From: Tetradesmus obliquus | Taxonomy: Eukaryota; Chlorophyta; Chlorophyceae; Sphaeropleales; Scenedesmaceae | Assembly: GCA_030272155.1 (NCBI GenBank) | Contig: CP126200.1 | Location: forward strand, 4,526,001 to 4,590,000 | DNA: 64,000 nucleotides | Direction: 5' to 3' | Part shown: piece by piece, positions 44,886 through 56,463 of the stretch | How the letters are laid out: each line of letters opens with the position of its first letter | Position numbering within the stretch: the first letter of the stretch is position 1 | Position numbers and translations under genes: made by a program | The notes under the pieces: generated by a model | What the model saw: the letters and a program-made list of their open reading frames with translations, nothing else | Databases searched by the model: none | What the model was told of the DNA's origin: nothing

Positions 44886-45225
44886 ATGACGAATTCTAGA
44901 CAAAGCCAGGATCCCGAAGGACGCTGGTCATGCACAGCCAAGCACTCTCAAGCAATGCTGAGCCAGGAGACCCCGCCAAAGTCTCCTGGTACTCCGAGTG
45001 GGTTGTGCATGTAGGCACGGCTGCCCGGCAGCATGCCAGTGGCATCAAGTGATGCCAGACAGCAGTCCATGGAGCCATGCAGCAGCCATCAACGGCCTAT
45101 GGTGAACAAGCTGGACTGCTGTGCCTTCATGATCAGCGCACTCGGAGCGCCAGGAGCCTTTGTGTGTGACCTTTTGGGCAGGGAGGCTTCTGGCCCAGCA
45201 TTGCTTGCAGGTGCGCAGTAATGTG
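44886..45225. mobile_element. Family A element with inverted arms (MITE-like)
   Basis: The left arm (about 44920-45015) and right arm (about 45125-45225) are inverted copies: CAAGCAATGCTG.GCCAG.AG, TCTCCTGG..CTCCGAGTG and CATGTAG/CATGAAG recur as reverse complement at the right. A related copy is at 21484-21645 and a further inverted fragment at about 46893-46985. The size and lack of coding capacity fit a non-autonomous transposon. Confidence 0.7.
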
Positions 45226-46258
45226 ACAGTTGTAGGCATGGTAGATGCACAAGCAGTTGTGCATTTACCATGCGCAGAACTGCCTTTGCACAAGCATGAT
45301 CACACTGTGATGGCAATCCTGGTAGCTCAGCAGCAACTGCCCAGAGCTGACATCAGCCTTGGCCAAGCCAACCGTAAGCTGCAGAAACAAAACAAATACT
45401 AGATCGTAAGCTGGAAGGCTACCCAGAGGATCCTCAACTTCCTCCTGCTGGCTGGCATCCTGCCTGCTGGCAAGAACAAAAGGACGGGTTGCACTGTAAG
45501 GGTGTAAGCCTAAGAATTCTTCATCATCAGACCTGAGCGGCTTCAGCTGTGCAGCACTGCAGGATGTGCAGGGGGCAATGCATCGCGCCGCCACGCAGCG
45601 CCGCGCTGTTTACGTCGGCCGCCGCCACGCCGCAACGTGCCGCGCCGCAGGGCCGAGGTCCAGGTCGCTGTCGCTAGGGCGCCCACTGCCCCTCCCCCCC
45701 TCTCCCTCTACTCTGGAATAGGGATAATCATGTTACCATTTAAGCCATAGCAACATCGCCATCGGCCCTGCGCCCCACAGGAGCGGCTGAAAGAACAGGC
45801 GAAGGGGGAAGGGGAGGGAGCACTATTTCATAATCCCGCTTGCAGACATTCCTGTGATTCCAGGCAAGAACAAGGTAGTCAGCAATCAGCCGAGCAGCCA
45901 ACCTGCAAACACCAGATCCTAAGAATTATTGTTACAGTTGGTGGCAAGCAAAGGCATATGCGAAGTGCAATGCACTGGTGTGTTGTAGCGGCTGCGCCGT
46001 AATGGGACACTTGCAGAAGCAGCCACCTGCATGCAGTGTGACATGCAGCTCTGCTGCAGCTTTCAGTCGCAAATGAGGTTCAACCCCAGGCACACCTCGT
46101 GCTTGCTGCTCAGGCTGTAGGCAGCAAAATAACAACCGATTTCAAGGCTTTTTGAACAGCTGTGGCTGCCGCCTGTTATGCACTGAGTGCGCACTCAGCA
46201 TGCATGCGCAAACCAGAGCAAGGGACGCTTTACTAAAGTTGTGTGATGTCAGCGGTGC
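45226..46258. other. Unassigned stretch
   Basis: A minus-strand frame (complement 45265-45594) contains a polar, non-repetitive segment (LKPLRSDDEEFLGLHPYSAT) that could be a real exon of an unknown gene, but no partner exons were found. 45595-45720 is rich in GCCGC/CGCC. Confidence 0.35.
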
Positions 46259-46474
46259 AGCCCATCTTGCTTGCGTCAGGCGATGCCGGGGCCGTGGCAC
46301 AACCAAATGAGCACGCGTGTTCGACCGGAAACATATGTTTCTGCTGCTCATGAGCTGTTGATCAACAGCCCATCTTGCTTGCGTCAGGCGATGCCGGGGC
46401 CGTGGCACAACCAAATGAGCACGCGTGTTCGACCGGAAACATATGTTTCTGCTGCTCATGAGCTGTTGATCAAC
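46259..46474 (+). repeat. Perfect 108-bp tandem duplication
   Basis: 46259-46366 and 46367-46474 look identical by eye. The unit starts AGCCCATCTTGCTTGCGTCA and contains the palindrome AAACATATGTTT. 108 is a multiple of 3, so open frames pass through unchanged. Confidence 0.92.
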
Positions 46475-46565
46475 AGCCGCTGTCACCCGCGGCGGCAGCA
46501 CCCTGCCGCCACTGTCCCCCACATAGGATCCTATCCTCCCATCTCCGGATCCTAACCTCATCCGG

Positions 46566-46637
46566 ATGACTGCCAGTGGCAGCTGATGTCCCAGCAGATG
46601 ATCATCTGCTTGGATATCAGCTGCCACTGGCAGTCAT
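46566..46637. repeat. 72-bp palindrome without spacer
   Basis: Arms 46566-46601 and 46602-46637 are reverse complements with two mismatched pairs; the centre is ATGATCAT and the ends read ATGACTGCCAGTGGCAGCTG. It would extrude as a hairpin of about 36 bp. Confidence 0.92.
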
Positions 46638-46801
46638 CCTACGTGGGGAGCGATGTCATGACTGGCCAAATCTAGTGGAAGACTGGCCAACTCCAGTGGC
46701 AACAGCTATCCACTGCACACTGTTGATCCAATGCATCCAATGCATCCCGGATGGCACCCAATGCAGTGTACAGTGTGCAACAACAGGTGATGTAGTAGTT
46801 G

Positions 46802-46862
46802 CCCAATGAGCCTGTCATTGGCTCTAAAACGGGCTGTGTTCCCGTCGTGTGACCGTGTACCA
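46802..46862. repeat. Dispersed repeat family B
   Basis: CAATGAGCCTGTCATTGGCT followed by CTAAAACGGGCTGTGTTCCCGTCG. The inverse of the same sequence lies at 53750-53806. Shorter copies of the first 20 bases are at about 3687-3706 and 55392-55412 (inverted). Confidence 0.75.
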
Positions 46863-46985
46863 CACACATTGTGACTGCTGAGCCTGCATGAACAACCCAC
46901 TCGGAGCATCAGGATGCTTTGGGCGGGAGTCACTCCTGGTCCAGCATTGCTTGTAATTGCTGCATTGCTTGACGGTGCGCAGTCA

Positions 46986-48070
46986 TGCATCTACAGCCGT
47001 GTAAAGTCATCCTTACAGATGATACCTGCCGCATTTGGAAGAACACTGTAGCATTCAAGCACGTGGGCCGCCATGTGCCACCAGCACCGGTGCTGGTACC
47101 AGCAGTGCTGCCAGTGGGATCAACCGCACAGCAACTCAGCAGCGCTACGTCTGCGCACATCCAGAGCACAACCTCATTTATCAGCGTGACTGTGGCCAGT
47201 GGCTGACTTGGTATCATTGCCAGGCCGTGTACTTCCACACATCATTCCAAATAGACTGCTTGCTCATGATCATTTGGCACCACTGCTGCTGATCGAGGCG
47301 GAGACAGCGGCAAAGTCCGTTAGATGGACGTAGCAAACACATGGTAATCATCTGCCATGGCCGTTTGAGGCCGCAACCAGTTTGCCCCCTTTCTGCTGGC
47401 AGAATATGCAGGTGACGCGAAAGGATGACAGCAGCAGGTTACAGCCTTGGCTCTTAGAGCAACCTGCTCCAGTTCAAATCAGCACAAAACAAAACTTACA
47501 AATAATTAGAGATTGTCAAGTCGTCCGTCGACCTTGGCGCGTCGCGGCAAGCACCCACGCGTGGTGACTCTGCAGTATGATGGCCATAGACCTGGCGGCT
47601 CAGCCAGAACGCCCAAATATGTTTATTTGTTAACAGGAAAGAGTTTGAAGGAGAAAGCACGCCCTGATCAATGTTGACTGACAAGTTTATTCAATGCATA
47701 CCCCAGTACCCCGGTAGCTTTGATGTGGGGTCCTTCCGCGGAATGGAGACTGCTTTCTATGCAGATGGTTCAGCTATTATTTCTGAATAGCTGTTACGAT
47801 TGCCCAAACTATTCTTGGCATGACCCATCGCAACGTCCTTACTGCAACCCGTCAAGTCCCACAAGAGGCACAACATCCCGAGTAACCACGTTAAAAATCC
47901 TTTTGTTTGCGACACTGAAATCCACAGGCACTCGAAGTCACTGACTTCAGCACAGTCGGTCTGCCTGCAAGGCCTTCGCGGCCTCTCAGCTGGTACTTAC
48001 CTGGATTACGTATTAAATAATATAGTGTCTAAAGACAAGGCAGGTGCAGCTTGTCTAAGGACCACTGTAG
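46986..48070. other. Unassigned stretch upstream of the kinase gene
   Basis: Open frames around 46985-47290 show no family signature. It may hold the promoter and first exon of the kinase gene, whose start I could not locate. Confidence 0.4.
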
Positions 48071-51070
48071 CGTGGCTGTCATGCGGTTGCGCTGGATGGA
48101 GGGCCAGTGAACGCGCTGGATGCCTCTTCAACAATCTTGGCAGCAGCGTTGGATACAGCTATGAGCGCAGTAATGTGCGCTGGAGACCAGGTAGGACGGG
48201 TTGCCGTAGCCGAGCTGGTATGAGTGCCCTGCCAGCTTGCTGGCTCTTGCACCTTGCTCTGCAGGATCATGCATTTCCTTCTTTCTGCCGGCAGTTGTCT
48301 GTGACTGTAGGCCAGCAGCAGCGCCAGGTGGGCGTTTTCAGAAAGCTGGCACTCAGCCTGATATGCTAGCAGCCTGATCACTGCTTAGTATTTTTTAGAT
48401 ATTATTTTTTGACGTGCTGGCGTGGTCCTTGCAGGAGCGTGATGTGTCAACACCAGGCCAGCCTGATCTCTGGAGCGCGTTCGCAGCGGCCAATGGCATG
48501 CCTCAACAGCGACAGAGGTCGAAAAGCGAGCAGGTGGGAGGTCGCGCCGGCCGATCGGCGCGTGCAGCCCCGGGGGTGACTGTAGTGTGGTACTGCACTG
48601 ACTGGGCAGGTGCATTGAATTCGTTCAGCACTGTTGACAGTAAGCACTGTCGCTTTCTCTGCCTGCTAGCATTCAATACTTGAACCAGCCGCAGCAGCAG
48701 CCGTCTCGCAAATGCTGACCTCGCTCTGCACACCTGGCACTGCTGTTGCAGGTGGGCGATGGCCTGGACCCATGGGACGCAGCACAGCTGCTGCAAGGCA
48801 GCTGCGGGCAGTGCAGCCAGTGCTGCAGCGGCAGCAGTGCATGCTCACATCAGCAGCAGCAGCAGCAGCAGCAGCAGCTCGAGCGGCCTATAGCACGCAG
48901 CAGCTGGCCCAGCTTGCTGCGGCTCAGCAGCTGCTTTGTCAGAGTCAGCAGCCTCCTGGAAGACCAGCAGCAGCAGGGCTGCTGCTCTGCCAACAGCAGC
49001 ATGGGCAGCAGCCAAACAGGCAGCCTCAACATTGCACCCTGCGGCAGCCCTGCCAGCCAAAGCAGCAGCGCAACGCCGTGCCGCGGCGGCTTCTGCAACC
49101 GCTCTAGTGGCAGCAGCAGCAGCTGCTTCTGCGCCGGCACGCCCTGCAGCATGTGTACCGCCAGCAGCACCCGCAGCGGATGCAGCAGCATGAGCACCTC
49201 GTGCGCGCTGTCGCTCAGCCTCAGCAGCGGCTGCAGCGGCAGCATGAGCACCTCGCTGTCAGCCGCCAGCGGCAGCTGCTGGAGCAGCAGCAGCAGCGCG
49301 CACCAGATCTCCAGCCGGCCTGCGCCAGGCGGCGGCATTGGCGAAGGAATCACATGGATCATGACAGAGTACGCGCGGCGCGAGGTGCTTGCTGAGTATG
49401 AGTTTGGTCAAACCCTAGGCTGCGGCACGTTTGGCGTGACGCGGCTGGTGACGCACCGGCGCACCGCACGGCCCTGGGCGTGCAAGACGATCTGCAAAGC
49501 CAGCATCGCAGCGAGCCCTGCAGCAGTGAGCGACGTGCAGCATGAGGTAGCCATCCTGCAGCACTTGGCAGGGCATGCAGGCATTGTGCGGCTGCAGGGT
49601 GTGTATGAGGATGAGCGCAACATTCACTTGGTGATGGAGCTGTGCACTGGAGGGGACCTGCTGGACTACATCAGCCGCTTCCAGCGACTCAGCGAAGCAG
49701 AGGCAGCAGACATTGGGCGCGTGATGCTGACCACACTGCAGCACTGCCACAGGTGAGTGATATGTTATGTTTGTTGTTGGTGTGATCATTCGTGTGGTTT
49801 GATGTGTCGTGTGCAGAGCAAGGTGGTGTGGTGCCCTGACAGCGGTCTGCTGACAGTAGCAGCAGCGCGTAACTGCAGCAATGTGCTTTGCCAAGGACGG
49901 CGTATATAGCATATCGCAGGGGCAGATGCGCCGGCTTCTTGCAGGCATGCAGCAGTATGGGGCATACGCTGCGCACCAGCTGCGCCTCAACCTGCTCGCA
50001 CACACCACTGCCACATGTTCTGAAACACCCCTTGACTGTGTTGTTTCAACTGCTGTGCTGCTATGCTTGCAGGAACGGCGTGGTGCACAGGGACATAAAG
50101 CCAGAGAACTTCCTGCTGGGTGCCCCCACGCTGCTCATGGCGCCAGCAGGCAGCGCAGCAGCAGTGCTCAAGATCTCCGATTTTGGAGTCTCAGCATTCC
50201 ACACGCCTGGGGAGGTATGTTGTATCTGAGGCAATCGAAGGGTGGTGCTGGTGCTGCATGTTGTCAACAACGAGGCCAGCAGGAATGCTTGGTATTGTAC
50301 TCTGGACTTTGCTAGTTCGCATCGCCAGCTGTTGTGTGCATTGATGGCCGGTCTCTCTCTCTCTCTCTCTCAGCTCCCACAGCTCATCTTTGCCTGGTCA
50401 GCGCAAGCATTCATCCTTTATGCACACTCATGCTGCAAGTGCGCACTGACCCGCCCTCTCCTTCCCTCCCGCGCTCATACACTCATTTCCCCTCCCACAG
50501 CACTTCGCTGAGATTGTCGGCACGCCATTCTACATGGCCCCGGAGGTCCTGGAGCGCTGCTACGGCCCCGCAGCAGACGTGTGGTCGGTTGGTGTGGTCA
50601 TCTACCTCATGATCGCAGGCTGCCTGCCTTTCAACGGCAATACAGACCGCCAAATCATCAAGGCAGTGATGGACTCTGAGCCGGACTTTCAGGCAGAGGT
50701 GTGGCAGGGGGTCAGCCAGCAGGCACAGGACTTTGTGCGGCTGATGCTGATGAAGGACCCGAGCAAGAGGGCCAGCATTGAGCAGCTGCTTGCACACCCG
50801 TGGATTGCAGGGCGAACCGGCAGCGGCGGCAGCAGCAGCAGCAGCAGCAGCAGCGCAGCCGCTGGTGCAGCGGCAGCTGCAGCTGAGGCTGCTGGCACTG
50901 CTGCACCAGGCAGCAGCAGCAGCAGCAGGTGTGCAAAGCAGCAATGCAGCAGCCTACAAAAGCAGGTTCAGGGGTCGGGGCAGTCCCGTGCAGCAGGAGC
51001 GGCAGGAGTGACAGAAGCAGCCACCCCTCGCTTAGCAATTGCTACCTGCAGCAAGCTAGGCAAGCGGTGA
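48071..51070 (+). CDS. CDPK-like Ser/Thr protein kinase with Gln/Ser-rich N-terminus (start unresolved)
   Basis: Exons 48071-48190 and 48295-48327 (both tentative), 48435-48533, 48752-49752, 50073-50214 and 50501-51070 join in phase. The kinase domain starts near 49397 and is complete. It shows the Gly loop LGCGTFGVTRLV, the ATP Lys in WACKTI, the alpha-C Glu in VQHEVAIL, the catalytic loop VVHRDIKPENFLL, DFGVSAF, the activation segment IVGTPFYMAPEVL, and the C-lobe DVWSVGVVIYLMIAGCLPF. These fit the CaMK/CDPK group. No EF-hand follows; the chain ends in a Ser/Ala/Gln-rich tail, so calcium regulation is not evident. Before the kinase lies a region of about 200 residues rich in Gln, Ser and Cys that is open in all three frames. 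A shorter protein from the in-frame ATG at about 49360 is possible. Confidence 0.85.
50350..50371 (+). repeat. (TC)n dinucleotide run in kinase intron
   Basis: About ten TC units in the last intron, 130 bases upstream of the acceptor at 50500. Confidence 0.9.
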
Positions 51071-54000
51071 TGGCATAGCAACTGCTATAGCAGGCGTAGC
51101 TACTAGCTTCTAGCTGTTGATTCTTCTCGCAGGTTGCTGGGGGTTGATGGAGGTATAGTGGTTTGTGTACATTGGGTGTGTTTGTGCGTTTCTTTCCAGT
51201 GTGGAAGCTCTGCCTGCCAGCTAGCAGCAGCATGCACCGCAGGTGTGCTGCCAATCCTTGCAAGCACACAACTGCATGGTGGCTGCTGCTGCTGGCTGCT
51301 GCTGGGGCAGTGCAGCGTGTGCCAGACAGGCGGTTGGCATGGCACTGTCGATTATGCTTATTATGGGAAACTCAGTCATGTTACCTCTGTTGTGTTTAAT
51401 GCAGCGGCGCTAAATGGGGTGGGGGAGGTTGAAAGGCTGCTAGGCGGCAGCGTACAGCAGGTTGCAGACTGCTGCAGCACTGCGTGTGCTGTCGCAGCAC
51501 GTGACCTGCTTGCTGCTTTGCTGTATGGCAGCCATGCACCTGCACGTGCATGCAGCCTAGGTGCCCGCTTGTTGTGTTTCCGCAGTTGCCCTCTCATTCA
51601 ATCATTTACCGGTGCAGCGTGAGTGTCCAAACCTTGTGTATCCGTGTGATGCAACTGTGAATGTGGGGTGCTGCTGCTCACACGCGTCCCTACCCCGCAC
51701 TCCCAACTTGCCTACAGCAGCAGCAGTCTCAGGGCATGCATGGGCTGCAAAGCGGTTGCAGCGGAGGCAGCGTGTGGGCAGCAGCGTTGCAGGTTGTGCT
51801 CTCGCAAACCGGGTGGTGCGTGTCTTGTTTGTTTGGGCTGTGGCTGCAACGTGACGGTTACCTGTGTACCGCACTCTCCACGCACACAGCGCCTGTTTTA
51901 TAGCAACAGGACACAGATTGGCGGTCCTGGTGCTAGGTTGCCTCTTTGATAGTCTTTGCTGCTACACCAGACAACCGGTGTTCGGTGTGTGGTGTCTGTT
52001 GATGCTGCTTGGATGTAGTGTGCAGCTGTCGTGCGATCGACTGCATCATGGTAGTGAGGAGCTGGCAGCTGCCCCGCACTGGGCTGCTGCTGCCATCCTG
52101 TGATCGCTGAGTGTTTGCTGTGCATTGTGCAAGACTAGCTGTGCATGTTTTGTGTCTGTACTGGCTGGCTGGTGTGTATGTGTCAGAGGAAGCATCATGC
52201 AGTGCAGTGTTGCTGCAGCACCCAGCCACTTAACACGGCAGTGTCTGTGCATGCGGTCTAGGCTGATGGTGCGGGTCAGGCACAGCTGCACTTGCAGCTT
52301 CACATAGTGCAATGCTCGTGGCTGAGCTGCATGCATTGCACATTGCTTCGGGGGTTGTTGTGTGCGACTGTGCAAGCCTCGCACAGCAGTGCAGGCGGCA
52401 TCTGGGCTGTTGCTGTGCAGCCCTGGGCAACGCATCAATTCCCCATGTTTGCATGTTGGTCATTAGCGGGACTCTCTAGGAGCTCACAGCTGCTAGGCAT
52501 GTCGGCTGCTTTTTGCAGGAGAGTAGCAGCGGCCCATTGCCTGCGATTTGGTTTTGTTCCACTGATTGATATGCAGCATTCAGTCTCCCCCACAGCTGCC
52601 TTGAAAGGCTGCTGTGGGGAGCACTGCACTGGACAGGCTGGTGTGCTGCAGGCAGACCTGTTAGCTGTTTGACTCGTGGCAATGTGTGCTATCTAGTATA
52701 GTGATGGTGCTGCGCTGCTGGCTGGTGCGGCAGTGCTGGCGATTGGTGCACTCTGTGTTTGTCAACTCCCTGTTGACTCCCTGTCAACTCTGTGTGAACG
52801 CTAGCCACTGCTTTGGGGATAGGGGTGAGGGCATGTAGATCTAGTATGTGACGTGCTGGGGCATGTTGTGCCCCCATCATCAGCTGTTATCAGGGCCGCG
52901 GCAGGCAGTGTAGTAAGGTGTGTGTGGACAGGTGGAGACCATCCCCATGTGACTCTTTTTGCTTTGTGTGGTCATCTTAGCCCTGCATGGTGCATGTGGT
53001 CCAGGGTTCAACTGCCGGGCCTGGCAGGGTGTTGCCGGGGCCTAGCAGGGTTCAACTGCCGGGCCTGGAAGGGTTCAGCTGCCGGGCGTGGCAGGGTTGA
53101 GCTGCGGCTGCTGGGACCTTGCCTCTGGCTGGTGTGTGTATGGCTGACTATCTATAACAAATGCCATATCTTTGAGCCTATACAGCCTGCATTGCGACTG
53201 TCATCATGGTGCGTAACATGCCACAGCATGTTACTAGCTCCGTCTGGTGCACTTTGCGCCACTCTGCCGCCGGGCTGCTGCATCTCGCCATATGATGCAT
53301 GCGCTATGGTCTGCCGTGGCGCACATCCCTGGGCATCTAGAGCAGTAGTGGCATGCTGCACACTAGATCAGCCGGCGGGGTGTGGGGAGGCCAGGCGGCC
53401 GGCGGGGTAGCACACCAGTTGTGGTGTGCTGTGCGCATACGGTGCTGCTTGTGCAGGCCTGCAGCCGTGCATGCATGTTTGGCCCAGTGGCCGACAGGTT
53501 CAGCAGCCTGGCTCACTTTGCTGCTCCTGATGCATGGGGTTATTGACGTCCATCTGCATTCAATCTTTTCTTGCTGCCTGTGTGGTGGCGCGGCTGTGAG
53601 TAACGCGGGATAGGGGTGAACCTAGTGTGGCGTGTGTGGATGGTGCGCGGCATGTTGGGCAGCAGGTGTTGGCAGGAGTGAGTGTGTACAGCATGCAGCG
53701 TATGTGACTGCAGGCAGCCCTGCATGCGTGCTGTGCATCATCATCACGGTTTGTGTGTTACTCGACGGGAACACAGCCCGTTTTTGAGCCAATGACAGGC
53801 TCATCACCTTGAACTATGGTGGCTGTTTGCTCCCTGATTGTGGCCCTGGCTCATACGCTTTCCATTGGATTGCAGCAGGCAGATTCTGCCGCAAGCATCT
53901 GCTGCTGCCGTCAATTCGAGGACGGCCGCCAGCAGCATGTCTGGTAGCATCGCACTTTCACAGTTTTGTAGCGGCAGCATCCAATCAGCATCAGGTGTGA

Positions 54001-56463
54001 AGCATTTTCTGGTGCCTTGCGGCCGTGTCCTGGCGTGCGTGGCGCTATGCATTGCTGCTTCCTTTGGCTAGAATGGCTGGAGGTCCTGATGCTTGATATG
54101 CTGCTGGGATTGTGTTTTGGCTGTGCTGATTACCAGTCAGAGGCGTCGTGCTAGCGTGCCGCATGCACAGATGAGCGCCTGGGCACCTGCTGTATCTGCA
54201 GTGATGAACGGATCTCAAAGTATCCTGGACGCCAGGTTGAGGCTACCCATGATGTTGTGCCGAGTTGCTGTGTAAATTACACGTGCGAGGTTGTCACCAA
54301 CTAGTCTGCACTCTAAACAGCACGCACAGTTGGCTGGGGAGGCTGGCTCATTGTGCAAGGACGGTTGCTGTTGCCCTGTGCATGTGCAGTACTGCACTCC
54401 TGCACCAGCTTATCCTGGTTGGCCAGATGGTCTTTTTGGTTGCCCATCTGCTGAAGCTGTCGCGTGACGGCTGTTCCACTTGGTCAGGCCAATAACAATC
54501 ACATTGGTCCGTCAACTTGGGGGCATGCCCTCTGCCTGCTGGTATTGCTGATGTAACTGTCTGCCTGCATTGCAACTTGAGGGCTCTGCGCAGCGTGGCG
54601 GTGCAAGCGCTTCCAACCAATTTAACATGTGACCTCAGCTGCTGACACTTCGCCACAGCCAAACCGCACAACCAGCCAGCAACCGTACGCATGTGGCGAC
54701 GTAAGCATGTGGCGGCCCGGATTGTAAACACCACAACAACACTGTCGTGTCACGTTTGTTAATCAAACTTTGGAAAGTTGTTACTAACAACTCTGTAGTA
54801 CAGAGAGCGCTGGTGCTGCGCGCAACGGCCTGGTGCGCAAAACATCACACAGCCGCTGCAACTTCAAGGAGTTCTCAGCACAGCGCTGTCTCAGCAAACT
54901 GCTGTACTGATGCCTGGCTTGGCACATGGTCTGTAGCTGCTTAAAAGCTACCGGTGGAGACAACGGTCGTTTGCTAGACAACAGGTGGTAACGGGAAGCC
55001 ATATTGCTGCAAAAACACAAACGTAATTGCCCAAGCGAATGGGCAAGCCATCGGCCCGTAGCCCTGGCAGTGTCCCATATGCTGCAGCTGCAGGTAGCTC
55101 AAGCACCGCCTCTGCTGCTGGCAGTGTCGGTCAAGCAGCGTCACCACGCGCACCAGCACTGGCTTGCCAGTGATGAGTGCATGCAACCAGTGACGGCCGC
55201 CATAAAATGGGTCACGAATCAAAACAAGATAACTGATCACTGCATACGTACGTGAAAGAAAACACTTGGCTGCATACATACTGTCGCAGCTGTTGATGCC
55301 GCCACTGGCAAGTTGGCAACTTGCTGGCATTGAGCCAGCCTGATTCAAAATGGAAGTTGTACATGCAAAACCACGGGAGCATTGCATGGTCATTAGCCAA
55401 CGACAGGCTCATTGCGCTTCTGCGCTTCTGTTCAGTTCTGTGCTCACCTCCTAGCATGCTGCCGTGTATGAACAGGCATGACTGCAACTTTCCACGATGC
55501 AGGATGAACAAACACCATGTGCTGCATGCATGATGCAGCTGTCTGGGGTCGGGGTGCTGTGTCAACAAGAAACTGCCGTATGCAGATGCAAGCGTCGTTT
55601 ACCAGCCACAGCTGACACGCTGGCCACCCAAACGACCACAACTCATTAGCTGCAAACACACGCACACTTGGGTACCTAGGGTTATGCCGCGCGAGGCAGC
55701 TGGCCACGGCCAGCCTGGGGCAGACAGCCCCTCTGCGCTGCTGCTGCAGTAACTTAGTATCTGCAAGCACCGCCTGCCATCCAGCCCCTCATGCACTGCC
55801 CCAGCAGTTGCCTCCTGCCGCACTGAGCCAGCTCAACTTTCCATCAAAGATGTCCAGACCAAATGCAACCAGTGCGCTGTGCTGTGCCAGCTGATCAACC
55901 ATCCTGCAGGCAGCAAGGTCTGAGCCCTGTCTGCGCAAGCTGGTTGCTGCATGCTGCGCACCAACTGTTTGGCTAACAGGGGCCATGGCAGTGCACTGAC
56001 GCTTGCCGACTCAGCTCTACAGCAAAAGCAATGTGTTGATCAACCAGCAGATGCTGCAACCCACCAACGCCATCCTGTCCTGAGCATCACTCAACAGCTA
56101 AGCCTTGAGCATGCCCAGCAGTCAACCACCAACAGCCCGAAGCTCACTATCACCAGCCCGTAGTGCAGTAGCCCTGAGTGCTGCAATATGCTGATGCCCT
56201 GCCCCCCCCCCCCCCCAAGCAGTGGAGCCAGGCAGTAGTGCAGATGTCCGTTGTTTATGCCTCGTGCCATTCCCACGGGTACTTGCGGGCCTGCAGCAGC
56301 AGCAGCAGCAGCAGCAGCACGCGGCAGGAGCAGCTTGTCAAATGTGAGCATAATTTCACTCACTGATCTGACCATGCAGTATCACAGTGCGGCCCAGCTA
56401 ACAGCATGACACACATGCTCAGGCGGCACCTACATATATTAAAGTGCAGTGCTTGTGAAGCAT
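51071..56463. other. Long convergent gap without recognised gene
   Basis: Between the kinase (+) and the coiled-coil gene (-). GT-rich 3'-UTR-like sequence comes first, then mixed sequence. It holds the tandem repeat at 53001-53105, a family B repeat at 53750-53806 and a run of about 15 C residues at 56201-56216. No protein family or RNA gene recognised. Confidence 0.45.
53001..53105 (+). repeat. Tandem repeat around GGGTTCAACTGCCGGGCCTGG
   Basis: Four imperfect copies of a unit of about 28-32 bases alternating GGGTTCAACTGCCGGGCCTG with CAGGGT/CCTAGCAGGG variants. Confidence 0.8.

Noticed and set aside
45715-45735. Homing-endonuclease-like TAGGGATAA site
   Set aside because: Only a partial resemblance to a known site, with no intron or endonuclease gene nearby.
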